From Eucommia ulmoides (taxonomy: Eukaryota; Streptophyta; Magnoliopsida; Garryales; Eucommiaceae), in NCBI GenBank assembly GCA_016647705.1, contig CM028335.1, forward strand, positions 11,236,905 to 11,300,904: a stretch of 64,000 nt of DNA, written 5' to 3'. Each line of letters begins with the position of its first letter. Within the stretch, counting starts at the first letter, position 1. Below are positions 10,691 through 22,180 of this stretch, in pieces. The position numbers were made by a program, and so were the translations under genes. The notes under the pieces were generated by a model. That model worked only from the letters and a program-made list of their open reading frames with translations. It was not told the origin of the DNA and did no database searches.

Positions 10691-11655
10691 TCTAGTCACT
10701 GCTCAATCATCAGGGGTTGTGGTGGAGGCAGAAGGTGCCCGCGTTCTTGTCGGTGAAGTGAATCGGCATGAGATGCCTCATGAAGGGGAGAGAGGGACTG
10801 TTCCTAAACGAATCTACCCGCATGTGAATGTAACTTCCCAAGAGCTCCTTCCTTTGATGACGAGTGTTACCCCTTCCTGCCAAGGCATGCCTTGTAACAC
10901 TAAAGGGATTCCTGAGCTGGCAACTAGCATGACCACTTGATTTTCAATTTTCTCCAACTTGGTCTTATCGGCCACAAAAATGAATTTAGGGGCAGGCGAA
11001 TCCATTGGAGCCTCCTCGGTAATGGAATGCTTGGACTGGATTTGTTGAGGTGGCGGTGGATTTTCACATATCATAGTGTTATGCAAACTGATGTAAATGA
11101 ACGATGAAATGAATTAGAGATCGGGAATTAGATTTTTCGACAAACTCCCACAAACGGTGTCAGTTGACGATACATTTTTTTAGATGAGATTAATAATGAG
11201 AATTGATTTTTTGCTACTTGCCATCCAGTTTTCTACACAAATTCTTGCACCGGAGAATAATTTTAAGTGAAAAATCTCCGCCATGATACTAAGTATTTAG
11301 ATACAAAAGAATACTTTTATGAATTACTTTACGATTTTAGGTTTACCTTAAGTTACCTTTACATCAATTATTTATAGGCAAATTAGAAGGGAGATAAATA
11401 AATTCCAGAATTTGACTTCGCCAATTAGGTTCTTCCACGTAAGCTCGACCAACTATGGCTGTTGGAGGAGCATGCATGATATATGCATGGAGGAGACCCA
11501 TGTGATTGCTAGATTCACATGACTCTTACCGAGCGCGTGTGAGAGGATGCAGGCAAAAAGAGAGCTCTAGATTTTTGACAGATTCCAGTAACCCAAACGT
11601 TAGTTTATGTGTGAGCGCCTGTAGACACCGCATTTTGTCTTATTTATGCATCACA
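10690..11655 (-). mobile_element. Ty3/gypsy-like 5' fragment (LTR, primer site, leader/gag start), fossil
   Basis: On the minus strand, a degenerate primer-binding phrase resembling TGGCGCCGTCTGTGGGA lies near 11140-11165. This phrase is familiar just inside plant Ty3/gypsy 5' LTRs. Upstream of it in minus orientation, about 11166-11655 is a candidate LTR whose outer end carries the phrase GCGGTGTCTACA. Downstream, about 10690-11090, is a proline-rich reading frame of about 90 residues that could be leader or gag start but is not recognisable by motif. The rest of the element and the second LTR are not here. The fragment is broken and old; exact LTR limits are uncertain. Confidence 0.5.
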
Positions 11656-11996
11656 TTTAAAAAAAAAAAAATCCATAATTTTTACCAAGTCAATTATTAA
11701 TGAATATTTGCAAAAATTTGAGGTGTGTCAGCGCCTTGCGATATGTGAACGGTAATAATTCAACCTATGTGCCGAAGTGATATTTATATAAAAATAATCG
11801 GTGAAAAGACAAAAATATTGACTTTTTACCCAATTATAGATGTTTTAAATATGTTAAGTTAGATAATACATGAGCTGCAATTCAGAGGACTTTTTAGGCA
11901 GTAGATATTGACAGGGATTTTATCAATTTAACAAAGTAAAACAAGTAGACAGAGTGTACAAATATGGAATTTGGTTAAAATTGACGTCCTTAATCC
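11656..11996. other. 3' flank of the glycosyltransferase gene
   Basis: AT-rich sequence between the gypsy fragment and the UGT stop codon; it must contain the UGT 3' untranslated region. No canonical AATAAA on the minus strand could be singled out with confidence, which is normal for plant genes. Confidence 0.5.
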
Positions 11997-13478
11997 TCAA
12001 AACCTTTTGTTAAGAGGACTGTTCATTATATCTCGGATCATGAGTGAAATATTCCGGTGAGCGGAGCCATCGTCTTCCATGGCGCTCCTCCCTATCTCGC
12101 CGAGCTCTTTCGCTCTCCTCCTTCTCTCTTTTCCTTCTTCTCCGCTTTCCATCAGTATCTCCACAGCCGCTTTAACGTCCTCTCTCTTCACCAGAACCCC
12201 CAATTTCTCCTCGTCCCCCCACCGTACGGCGACCTCGACGCCGACACGGACGCCTATTTTAAGAACTTCCACCACCAGCTTCTCGTTAAAGAATTGCTCT
12301 GCGAACATAGGCCATGTGATCATCGGCAAGCCGGAACAGACCCCTTCGATGGTGGAGTTCCAGCCGCAGTGCGTCAGGAATCCGCTGACCGCTGGGTGGG
12401 AAAGAATCAGAACCTGTGGCGCCCAGCCCTTGATCAGAAGCCCTCTCCCTCTGATTCTCTCCTCGAATTTCTCCTCCGTCAGCCATTTTTCAAGCTCCGG
12501 GAATCTCTCCCCTGTTTTGATCACCCAAATGAACGGCCGGTTCGACTGTTCCAGGCCGAGTCCGAGCTCAATCAGCTGCGATGGCACAAGGCGGCACTGG
12601 CTGCCGAGGCAGGCGTAGAGGACGGAGTTCGTTTTCATGGAGTCGAGCCACCTCAGGCACTGTTCCTCGCCGATCGACGCTCTGTTTCCTCTCTCGAACT
12701 TGTCTGCCACCTGTTTGTTAAAAACACTGACCGGGCCAATGCACCAGACCTTCTTGTCTATGGCCTTCTCGTACTCCTCCGGGCACCCGTTTTCCAATTC
12801 GGCGAAAGTGTTCACGACGACGCCGTACGCCGTCGATTCCGCCTCCCGCATCCGGTCCCGGATATCGTCCAGGTCCGGCAGAGTCACGAACGCTCCGGGC
12901 AACTGGGCTCTCGTTATCATCACCTTCTGCGGCATTCCCGGCACCGAAAAAGGCTCCGAATCGGAACTCACCGATCTATGAACACCGTTTAGCTTCAAAT
13001 TATGAGAACCCAACAGCGAAAAACAGCACATCCCATGGAAGACCACCCTCGGCACCTTGAATTTCTCGGCAGTTTCCGACGTCCACGACAAACACTTGTC
13101 GGAAATTATGCAACTCGGCGGAAGCTCATGCTCCCCGAGGTAGTCCTCCAATGGCCGCTGCAATTTCGCCATGGCCCTGTAGAACTTCCTTATCAGATCC
13201 CGGGAGGGAACGCTGTCGAGATTCTCGCATCCCGGAGAAATACCCATTTCTTCGCCGGGAAACGGAATCTCCACGAGCTGAATCTTCAACCCCGACGCCT
13301 GAGCACGACGGATGACGTTCGCGAATCTGGAGGCGTTGTTTGGGGTGGTGACAAAACTAACGACCACTCCGTGGACGGCGAGCAGCCTGGCCATGTCCAC
13401 CATGGGGATCATGTGGCCTTGAGCCAGTAATGGAACCAACACAAAGTGAAGTTGTGGTATAAGAGTTGAGGAAGCCAT
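11997..13478 (-). CDS. UDP-glycosyltransferase, UGT73C-like (493 aa, single exon)
   Basis: Family-1 (GT1, GT-B fold) glycosyltransferase that transfers a sugar, usually glucose from UDP-glucose, to a small lipophilic acceptor in the cytosol. The 493-aa length is typical. The N-terminal acceptor domain contains the catalytic His22 in AQGHMIP and the partner Asp127 in IISDKCLSWT. The C-terminal PSPG box spans W352-Q395 (44 residues: WAPQ, HCGWNS, E379, TWP, FAEQ) with terminal Gln395, associated with glucose preference. CLGSQCRL, LGLGLEQSNRPFIWVI and WTSETAEKF are UGT73C-type signatures. Family members act on cytokinins, brassinosteroids, flavonols and triterpenoid sapogenins; the acceptor here cannot be read from sequence. 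The start sits in GCCATGGC, a strong plant context, and no intron is present. No residue is missing, so it looks functional. It is the only intact gene in the window. Confidence 0.96.
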   Translation of the reverse strand: MASSTLIPQLHFVLVPLLAQGHMIPMVDMARLLAVHGVVVSFVTTPNNASRFANVIRRAQASGLKIQLVEIPFPGEEMGISPGCENLDSVPSRDLIRKFYRAMAKLQRPLEDYLGEHELPPSCIISDKCLSWTSETAEKFKVPRVVFHGMCCFSLLGSHNLKLNGVHRSVSSDSEPFSVPGMPQKVMITRAQLPGAFVTLPDLDDIRDRMREAESTAYGVVVNTFAELENGCPEEYEKAIDKKVWCIGPVSVFNKQVADKFERGNRASIGEEQCLRWLDSMKTNSVLYACLGSQCRLVPSQLIELGLGLEQSNRPFIWVIKTGERFPELEKWLTEEKFEERIRGRGLLIKGWAPQVLILSHPAVSGFLTHCGWNSTIEGVCSGLPMITWPMFAEQFFNEKLVVEVLKIGVRVGVEVAVRWGDEEKLGVLVKREDVKAAVEILMESGEEGKERRRRAKELGEIGRSAMEDDGSAHRNISLMIRDIMNSPLNKRF

Positions 13479-13532
13479 GGCAGGAGAAATTGGTCGGATA
13501 TTTTAATGGAAACGGGCCATGCATATAATGGT

Positions 13533-13541
13533 GTATATATA
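13533..13541 (-). promoter_or_regulatory. TATA box of the UGT gene
   Basis: On the minus strand TATATATAC lies about 55-65 bp upstream of the start codon. That spacing leaves a short 5' untranslated region of about 25-35 nt, which is usual for plant genes. It is the best TATA match in the 100 bp upstream of the gene. Confidence 0.6.
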
Positions 13542-13861
13542 TGCATACGCGGTTGTCAAATGGTGAGCTTGACTTGGACTAGTTCTACTCTACTGTTTGT
13601 TTTGGGTTTTTTTGTTTGTTTTTTCTCTTCTTGGGGCTAGATTTGTCTGGATTGAATTTACACACATCTCTATTAATCAACTCACCGGACCTTTTAAAGA
13701 GTACACTCTCCACATCGTTTTGGTACATTTAAAATTTAATTCTAAATACGATATACTAAAAAATTGAATAAAAAAAATGATTTCTCTTTTATCCACCGAC
13801 TAAACATTTCTTAGGTTGGACTAGTTCTACTCCCGTACATGTGTTTTGTTGCTAATTATTG

Positions 13862-13880
13862 AGTCAACGATTGGTTGACT
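13862..13880. promoter_or_regulatory. Paired W-box cores upstream of the UGT gene
   Basis: AGTCAA at 13862-13867 and TTGACT at 13875-13880 form an inverted pair of W-box cores (TTGAC[C/T], the WRKY site) about 385-400 bp upstream of the UGT start; another TTGACT lies at 13569-13574. Several UGT73 genes are stress- or elicitor-induced, so WRKY control is plausible, but short motifs arise by chance and this is inference. Confidence 0.35.
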
Positions 13881-13899
13881 AAATCAACCAATATGTAGT

Positions 13900-14229
13900 T
13901 GATTGAGTCGAGAGTTGATTGGGTCATTACAATTAAAACGTACCAGAAGGGCTAATCTATTCGTTGGTTTTGTTTTTAAGGTCTCGGGATTCACACAGAA
14001 TCTAGAAGGGCGATTCGGGGAATTAACATGTGTCTTTTTAACCTGGTGAATTCAAATTTTTAACTGAGAGAATTTTAAAAAATAAAAATATTATTTATTT
14101 ATTAGTTAAAAGATATAAAAATCAAAAACTTAACCCCGAATTATTGTAGTAAAATTTTTAGTCTTTGATTTTTTTATTTTTTTTTTTAAAATAACATTTA
14201 TTCTCTGAACATTATTTTTTAATAATTTA
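13900..14229. other. AT-rich spacer upstream of the UGT gene
   Basis: Mixed then strongly AT-rich sequence with T-runs near 14165-14190. Nothing coding is seen. TTGATTGAGTCGAGAGTTGATTG near 13908 is a short local repeat. Confidence 0.45.
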
Positions 14230-14329
14230 CATAAAATACCATTGCAAGACATGAACATTAGAATTTTATATTTTTACTATTTCAAATATTTAATAAATAT
14301 TTATACCTAATTGTGCTGTTATGAATATT

Positions 14330-14800
14330 CACAACTTTCACTAAAACATAAAGATATACACTTTTGTCGAAACACCAACACACTAAAAATACACCGATAT
14401 GAACATTTACTAAAATACATTAATATGAACATTCACAAAATACATTGATATGTATTTTTATCAGAACACCAAAATACATCGAAAACGCACCGATATGAAC
14501 ACTCATATAGAACACACCAATATGAACATTCACAAAAAATATGTACCGATATGAACATTCACAAAATACACCGATGTGCATTTTCAACAAAATACCGATG
14601 TGTATTTTCACTAAAATACAAAAAACACACCAATATAAATATTCACAAAGACAAAAACAAAATCAACAAAAAACCATTCACATGAATAAACAAAAACTCC
14701 ACAAAAAATCAACAAAAAAAATCACACGAACCATTAACATATCTGAATGTGAACATAAAATAATTAACAAAAAATTCACAACATTCATGACGATATGAAC
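14330..14800. repeat. ATGAACATTCACAAAATACACCGAT minisatellite
   Basis: About 470 bp built from imperfect repeats of a 24-30-bp unit containing ATGAACATTCAC and AAATACACCGATATG, degenerating to ACAAAAA-rich sequence after 14650. The repeat keeps frames open on both strands (63-85 codons), but the resulting peptides are simple repetition and not credible proteins. Confidence 0.75.
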
Positions 14801-14819
14801 ATTTAATGAACAAAACTCA

Positions 14820-15540
14820 ACTCAAAATTCATAGATCTGAGACATTCACTTGAACATACACGACGACAAGCATATCTGGAATTTTTCAAATCTAAAAAAT
14901 CTAAATATAAAAATTTCCAGATCTGAGAGAGAGAGAGAGAGCGAGAGAGAGCACGACGTTGAATAAAATAGCAGAGAGCTAACATGATAGCGATCAAATC
15001 TGTCCTTGCCACCACCGTTGCGTCGGTGGCTGTCAGTTCTTCTCCTTGGCCAGCAGATCAAATCTCGAAAAGTAGATATGTCCTCACCACTACCGTCGTT
15101 AGTAGAGATTTGTTGGCGGTCGTCGTATTAAGCTTTATCAGTGGCCATCGTATTGAGCTCCGTCGTCATATACAGATCTGTCGATGGCCGTCGTGGTTAG
15201 CAAAGCATATTTATCCTCACCTCATCCTCCACATCATTGTCGCCATTATCAAGCCACAACCGTCACTTTTATTGTCCATAGCCACTAGATTTGACACCGC
15301 TAGATCTAAAAATGGTGAGAGAGAGAGAGAGGTCATGGTTGCTGCTCGTCGCCGTCCATGACCAACTCCACTGCCACCGCTAGAGCCTCGTCTTATCGAG
15401 CTCCGTCGTCGTATCGAGCTCTGTCACGTCTACTACTCATTGTCTTCCATGGCCACCTCCACCGCCAGAGCCTCTTCGCCGTTTGGCCCATCAAATCTAT
15501 AGATCTGTAAAGAGAGAAAGAAAATAGAGAAATAGACTGG
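14820..15540. other. Unassigned GC-richer segment with (GA)n tracts and local repeats
   Basis: Contains GAGAGAGAGA tracts near 14925-14950 and 15313-15330, and repeated phrases of the type ATCGAGCTCCGTCGTCGTAT and GTCGATGGCCGTCGTGG (15120-15420). The composition is unlike the flanks and resembles a 5' exon/UTR segment captured in a plant DNA transposon. No open frame carries a recognisable domain, and I could not find matching ends. The 125-codon plus-strand frame near 14984-15361 has no recognisable feature. Confidence 0.4.
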
Positions 15541-15993
15541 TCTCAACGATTGAAAATTATGCGGTAGTTTAGATTAGAGTTTCTATATAAATATGAGGGT
15601 ATAAATGTCTATTTATGAATTTTATTAACGGACAAAAGGATTAAATAATAATAGAAAGATTAACAATAACCTTTTTGTTTAAAAAGTGAGTATAAAATTA
15701 GGGTTAAACAATAAAAAAAAAATTTGAAAAAAAAAATATGTAATGTGTAAAAAAGGTTATGTTAATTAGCAAGGGTTTGTATTGAATTTTTGAGATTTAA
15801 TTTATTTTTTCATAAATCCCAATATTTAGTATTAAAAATGTCAATTTTAAAAAACTAGTTCAAGGTATAATAGTACAATCTAAAATTGGAAGACTTTGCC
15901 TTGATTGAAGCAGAGCTTAGAATTGACCATCTTTTTGCTCTCATTCATTGTCGACTCCATCCAATTCTCCCAATGCAATCCAATGGACTTTAT
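15541..15993. other. AT-rich spacer
   Basis: No gene, repeat or signal recognised apart from A-rich runs near 15710-15740. Confidence 0.45.
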
Positions 15994-16529
15994 GGTTGCG
16001 TTTGAGTATGGTAATTTAAGGGAGGATTTCATTTGGACAAGGGATTTCACAAATTCTATTTGAAAAAAATCTTATTTGAATACTATGAAAAGAAATTTAT
16101 GAAATCTATTCATTTCAATATGGAAGAATAAGAGAGATTTGTAATTCTTTTCACAACACATGTTATTTCTAAATACTTCCAAGAGAGAATTTGTCATTTT
16201 ATCAATTCCTTATCTATTATTAAAATTATATTACTAAAATAACTATAAAAATCATATTATTAAATTACTAAATGAAAATTATATTATCGATATTTTCACA
16301 TTTTTATCATTAAAATTTAAATGATTAATTTCAAAATTTAACATACAAATATTTGTCTATACAAATAAAATAAAAAAATTATGAAATTACACAATCAAAT
16401 TATTTATCTAAAAAAGTTATCAAAACAAGAAATTTGTGAATGATATTATTTCAAAATAAAAAATTTTAAAATCTTTATCAAATTTGCCAAATCTCTCACC
16501 CAAATGCCACAATGCCACCAAACGCAACC
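15994..16529. mobile_element. MITE with GGTTGCGTTTG terminal inverted repeats
   Basis: A 536-bp AT-rich element whose first 11 bases, GGTTGCGTTTG, are exactly complementary to its last 11 (CAAACGCAACC). Beyond these the two ends stay partly similar, with ATTTCACAAATTC-like and ATTTGGCAAATTT-like phrases. The flanks read TTAT on the left and TAAAT on the right, so a target duplication is unclear (possibly a decayed TWA triplet as in PIF/Harbinger Tourist elements). There is no transposase. Assignment to superfamily is tentative. Confidence 0.6.
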
Positions 16530-17578
16530 TAAATGATCATTTTAATTTCTTATGATACGGGAAATTCATGAGTCATTTTTTTGTCGTTTGAAGAATTTAT
16601 TACTTTAATGGGTTTTAAATGCACAGCTTCTTTCATCTTCCTTTTCCTCTTTCCACGAACTACTTTGCATGTGTCCACAACGATTTTTCTTCAAGGTCTT
16701 CTGCTCCTTTATTTGCTCCTTTCTTCAAGAGACCATTTAAGCATTTCCCTTTCCAAGCTCCATTTGTATTGACCTGTTATTTAATAATTTTCAAAAAAAA
16801 AAAAAAAATGAAAAATAAACAAAAAAAATTAACTTTTTGGGTCAGCTAGACCAGTTGCACAACAATTTAAATAGTTGTGTGACTGAAGTTTTTGAATGCG
16901 TATTCATACACTTGAGTGTGGTGAGTTAAACCAGTTGTATAAAAATACCAATAAATCCTTAAATCTTGAGCTTCAGTGTAGAGTGTTGCATTGTCTCTTC
17001 CATTGACTTCTTAATTCTAGGATTAATGTGCTACTAAGCATTAAGAAACATTGTGCATAACCTATTGATTCATGGAGGTATAACCATTAGAATATTTGAA
17101 TTTAAGTTGGAATCAGAAATATTTATGCATTTCCTTGATTGTAATGTTTTGCTAACTATCAAAATATCAGCAAATACGTAATTTGAGCAGTTAGTGCATT
17201 GGTATTTTTGGATAAAATGTTGCTGATTTTGGATAGATTTAAAAAGTTCTATCAAGATTGTGTTTTATTTGCCTTCTTTGACTTTTTCGGGATTTTGAAA
17301 CGAAGCTTCCGTTCACAGAAGTTCTAGTTTTGGGACTTCAAAATTGGAGTCATCCAAGATTTTCAGGAACATGATGACAGTCAAATATTGCTGATGTTCG
17401 CGAAGTTGCTTCCATTGCTGCTCTTTTCACTATCAAGTTAGGATTTTTATTTGTTGCTTTTAGCATATTTGGCTTGCTGGAGGCCAAGCCTTTTTTGTGT
17501 ATTGATCTATCTGTTCTATGTTTCTTAAGTGTACATTCTCCCCATTTTGGCTTTGCTTGTTTTATTCCTAAAAATTAT
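16530..17578. other. Spacer without recognised gene
   Basis: Includes an A-run near 16792-16808 and several short open frames with hydrophobic or low-complexity composition that do not resemble proteins. Nothing else is supported. Confidence 0.4.
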
Positions 17579-17688
17579 TGTTAGGAGGTTCCAACTTAAA
17601 ATCATATGATACTAAGTGGAGTAACTCATTTTATTGATATAATGGTTTGAAAACTCTCAAATAAGCGATGTGAGAAAAGAATCTAACA
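17579..17688 (-). repeat. TRIM LTR (3' LTR in element orientation)
   Basis: 110-bp terminal repeat with TG...CA ends, paired with 17830-17939. Confidence 0.88.
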
Positions 17689-17829
17689 CCCGTCCTTGAG
17701 TGCAACTCCCAATTTGCACAAATGATTTGACTACGAGAGAGTGATGAGAAATGTACAATTAATCCCCGGCTTGCACGAATGATTTGGCTACGAGGAAATG
17801 AGAGATCCGTAACATTGACTCTAATACCA

Positions 17830-17939
17830 TGTCAGGAGGTTCCAACTTAAAATCATATAGTACTAAGTGGAGTAACTCCTTTAATTTATATAATAGTTTG
17901 AGAACTCTCAAATAAGAGATGTGGGACAAGAATCTAACA
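17830..17939 (-). repeat. TRIM LTR (5' LTR in element orientation)
   Basis: 110-bp terminal repeat; the tRNA-iMet-like primer site abuts its inner edge. Confidence 0.88.
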
Positions 17940-19526
17940 ATTATAACTTCATAACCATGTTTACCTACCTGCCTTGATTTCATCTTAATCATACATCCAT
18001 TTTCTCTTCAATTGATATGATGCTTTTCATACACATTATCAATTAAAAAATAAATTTAATCCTCTGTGTAGGCCCACAAATTTACCCAAGAGGGGAGTGA
18101 ATTAAGTAGTTAAAAATTTTTAAAAAATAATTAACTAATAAATCAAATCACCAATTTCCTTAACTAGTTGTTATTTTAAACTTGAAAATGTATTTATCTA
18201 AGTGCACAACTAAATAGACAGGGATATAGAAATTTGACATACCAATTTATCATGGTTCGACAAGTTACCCTTGCCTACTTCTAGCTCCCTAATCTCATGC
18301 ATGGATTTCACAATCCACTAACTCTTGATCCCTTTCCCAGGTAGCTAGGAACCAAACATTCACAATTTTTTCTACATGCCCATGACTAATTTAATTCTTT
18401 TACAGACTCAGAATCAAACCTATTTTTTTCCAAGTTAAATACTAGCCCTATCTTTTTTCTAGACTAAAGATTAACCCCTGATTAGATAAGGTCCCTTTAT
18501 GCCTAATCCACCCTCACTCAAACTAGGTACATTTAGGTTTAAGCTACAACTCACAATATATATATACACACACACATACACACACACATAAACACACACA
18601 CCTTTCTTCTCACAGAAGCTTCTACTACCTAAAATCAAAATATACTCAATTAGTAGTCCGATACTATGTGATAGAAATATATGTGAGAATGGAAATCTGA
18701 TTATAAACAATTAAAACACATATATTATAAAAATCAGATTTTCAAGAAAAAAACATTTTTCTACAAGATTTTCAGGATATTTAGTAATAAAAACGATTTT
18801 TCAATCAAAAAGAAAGCTCAATCAATAGCTATCAATCAATTAAAGAAAAATAATTTCTGCAAGTAAACAAGAACAATCTCACCGGAATTTCCTTAAGAAG
18901 ATCACATGCAAGACTCAAAACCCAGTATCAGCAAAATCAGTACTTTCTTTGATCTAGAATATTTCACAAAAATTTATCTCAAAAAAATTTCAGAACAAGA
19001 TATATATATGATCTCTCTCTTTTAAAACTCTAAGATTACTTGTATTCTTGATGATGTTCTTTATTACAATATATGAAATCTGCAGGTCAATATGTATATA
19101 TATATTTTAAACTGTACCTATAATGACTAATTTTTGAAAGATATGCCCAAAATAACATATATAGACCCCATATATCAAAATCTTTTAAATCAGTAATATT
19201 TGACCCATAAATGAACTTTTAAAACTCAAGTTTTAGTCCCAGAAAGATTTTGATTTAAATCCCATAAAGATAGAAATAAGTTTTCTCGGTAAAAATCATA
19301 AAATCAAATAATACATGAACTAAATCATAAGATCTTCTAAATATAAGATGTATTTTTGAAAATTAGCCAAAAGATATTTAAATATAATATATAAATGTTT
19401 AAATCCAAGAAAAATGGGTAGAAGATTTTTTTTAAAACGTTTTGGTCAAGGATCTGATTTTTACTCATTCAGTCAACCAACTCTACAAGCTATCGACCGC
19501 TTGACGTCCAATGGTTAGATTTATAG

Positions 19527-22180
19527 TGTCACAACCCGTTCCGGACACCCGTCATCCCGAGGTTGGCTTGACTATAACATGACATCACCAAAATCCCAAC
19601 TAAACTAATGAAATAAACTATACATACACTTAATAATACAAACATCTATTATAGAGGACACGCCCGTCCCGTTATTTATGAACTGAAAGTATTTATCCAT
19701 GAACCTTTTATAGGTTCGCCTTTGACAGCTTCTATCGAGCGCCTATATGACTCCATCACATAGCTCTACCTAGTGCCAGTAGGGGACTGACTCCTAACTG
19801 TTGTACCTGCGAGTGTACTGCATTCTTAGTAAAATATTTTTTTTTTTAAAATAATGACACATTCTAAATATTACCAAAATTAAATATGAATCAAGCATAG
19901 GTATATAAGCAGTGAAAATTAAGCGATATAGATAAGTTTCATCTAGTATAAAATCATACCGATCACCATAATAAATAATAAATTATCCAATATAAGTAAA
20001 ATACCACATCTCAAACACACACCTTAAACACACATCTCAAACACCCCACTCCACCACAACACACACACTGGCTAGCCATAGTGATCGTTTAACCTCATGA
20101 TCGGGAGTTGCAACGGTACCGTAACATCCGTAGAAATGCCTTCCTACGAAATATCCACACCCCTTTTTGGGGAGAAATATAATCCACACCCCTTACGGGG
20201 AGAAATATAATCTACACCCCTTACGGGGAGAACAACCATGGCATCGTCAAAATCAAATACAGCGTCATCGAATCACAACTCAATAAATATCGTCTAATTA
20301 CCACGTTTACCTCTTTTCTTCAAAACTAACTTTTAATCCAAAAATCAGATTTCACACTTTCTTTTAAAGAAAACGTCCGATTTTATTAAAACTACTTTTC
20401 CCCCTTTTTGTTTTTAGGAAACCAGGCATTTTTAGAAAAATAGACGTTTCCTATTCTCTTTTTAAAAACACAGTCTAATTCCACCAAATCCAGCGGAAAT
20501 TCATTTTCAACTTTCTTTTTGAAAACTATCGAAATCCAATTTACTAACTCATTCAAATCCTGCTTGATCCATATCATTTATTCATACAGTTTAAATAATC
20601 ACATATTTCATCATATATATTCATAGAAAAATAGTTTGGCAAGAAGACAGTACACTCACCTCGATATCCGTTTTGCAAAACTGGCACTGACCGCACTCTA
20701 TCTGGACGCCAGTGCCTGCGAACCTAATAGTGGCAGAGTCTAAATTAATATCTTATCTAAAACATCCTAATCATGCAATGCAGACTTTATATACCAAATC
20801 GTTACTAATTTTATGTACCACGTACCTAAAATTAATTAATCGTCACGAAATTATTCTGATTTTAGGATTTGTAACACTAATTAAAATTTTATTTAACGAG
20901 AATTAATAATCGATTGAAGTTTTACCTGTTTCCGAAACATTTGCCAACCACACGATGGGTTTTGGATTTTCCTGGGGTGGTTTCTACAATTTCCCCTCTT
21001 TTTTTTTTTTTTTTTTTTTTTTTTGATTCTACTCGGCCGCCCCTCTCTCTCTCTCCTCGCCATCCGACCACCTTCAACGATCACTCACGCCATCGCCGGC
21101 CACCCTACACCGATCACGTCCATGAACACGACACACACCCACATACCGCCGAAGCACACACGACGATATACACCCACTCACCGAACGTCAGCGATGGACG
21201 GCGACGATTCCGCACCTTCGTAGTGAACTACCGATAACCCACGCCGGCAACCCATAACCGACGATAAACTGAACTCACATACACACACACACACGCTGAA
21301 CGGCCGGCCGAAACGCTCACCGCCGACGAACCATCCTCGGACCGTCGGACCAACCTTTCTCTCTCCTCTGTTTCTTCTTTCTTTTTCTGTTTTTGAGTCC
21401 TAGTTCAGCCAACTGCTGACGACTTCTCTCTCTCTCCCTTATTGTCGCCGACTGCCGGCGACCTAACCCCCACACAACGATGGCGACGCACACCCATACA
21501 CGATCGGACTGAACACACCGCTGGCGACGACAAAACCTTCTCCTCTCTCTCTCTCTTTTCTCTATTTTTCTCGGATTTCCTTCCGTTTTCTTTCTTCTTG
21601 ATCCTTTTTACATGAGTGAATTGCATGAATTGGGTGGTTGCGCTTGATCCTAGCTTGCCACGTCAAAGCCTCCGTCTGGTTCTCTACATCTCTAGCTCTC
21701 ACCGATGGTTCTCGTGTGTGTGTATATATATATATATATATATCTCCTATTTACATTAACCACCCCTAATTCCTTTAAGTTCTTTATTTAAATCCCTATC
21801 CAAGTTTTTAATTTTTTCTTAAAATCATAAATTCACCCCTTTATTTTCAAAATAACACATCCTACCCCATTTTTTTTAAATGTTAAAATGCGGCTAATAA
21901 CTATACATGCGCGGAAGTTAGGGTTTTAAGGGCCCGATCCTCATCTCCACCACTTCTCTTATAGTACTATATATATAATTGCACTTAAACCCCCTTCATT
22001 TTAGTTAAGTTTATGAATTAAAACAAATTTTTATTTTAATATTTTTGAAAGTTTACCATTTGGTCCCCTAAACGTTTTTTTTTAAATTACATCTTTGTTT
22101 TCAAAATCCTCCCTGCTATTTTTGAAATATTATAAAAATGCAACCAAAACTATTTGTCTCTAGGAAATCGGGGTCTTACA
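19527..22180 (-). repeat. LARD LTR (3' in element orientation)
   Basis: 2654 bp, TG...CA ends in both orientations. It contains a three-fold 29-bp repeat around CACCCCTTACGGGGAGAA (20155-20232), a 20-plus T tract near 21000-21024, CT-rich and (CA)n stretches, and a (TA)n near 21722-21742. It is about 27 bp longer than its partner, mainly because of one extra unit of that 29-bp repeat. Confidence 0.9.

Larger units (their letters stand above)
17579..17939 (-). mobile_element. TRIM retroelement, complete (361 bp)
   Basis: Terminal-repeat retrotransposon in miniature. Two direct repeats of 110 bp (17579-17688 and 17830-17939) both run TGT(T/C)AGGAGGTTCC to GAATCTAACA on the plus strand. The 141-bp interior holds, at its right end, the complement of a primer site for initiator tRNA-Met (minus strand TGGTATTAGAGTC directly inside the right LTR) and a purine-rich tract next to the left LTR, so the element points along the minus strand. 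It is flanked by the 5-bp duplication ATTAT (17574-17578 and 17940-17944). It carries no gene and must have been moved by a larger Ty1/copia-type element. It looks structurally whole; the two LTRs differ at roughly one position in ten by eye, so it is not young. Confidence 0.9.

Noticed and set aside
12057-12992. Long plus-strand open frames (up to 311 codons) across the UGT region
   Set aside because: They are antisense shadows of the GC-richer UGT coding sequence; they have no domain, and the minus-strand frame has every family motif.
13002-13430. Plus-strand open frame of 142 codons
   Set aside because: Antisense to the UGT N-terminal half; no protein features.
14420-14798. Open frames on both strands (63-85 codons)
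   Set aside because: They only translate the minisatellite.
15994-16529. Assignment of the MITE to hAT by an 8-bp duplication
   Set aside because: The flanking octamers do not match; superfamily left open.
16581-16849. Hydrophobic frames of 63-76 codons
   Set aside because: No start context, domain or repeat support; probably chance.
20893-21237. Poly-Lys and poly-Phe frames at T tracts (also 23087-23308, 27277-27611, 53479-53810)
   Set aside because: Produced by T or A homopolymers and microsatellites in LTRs or A-rich DNA.
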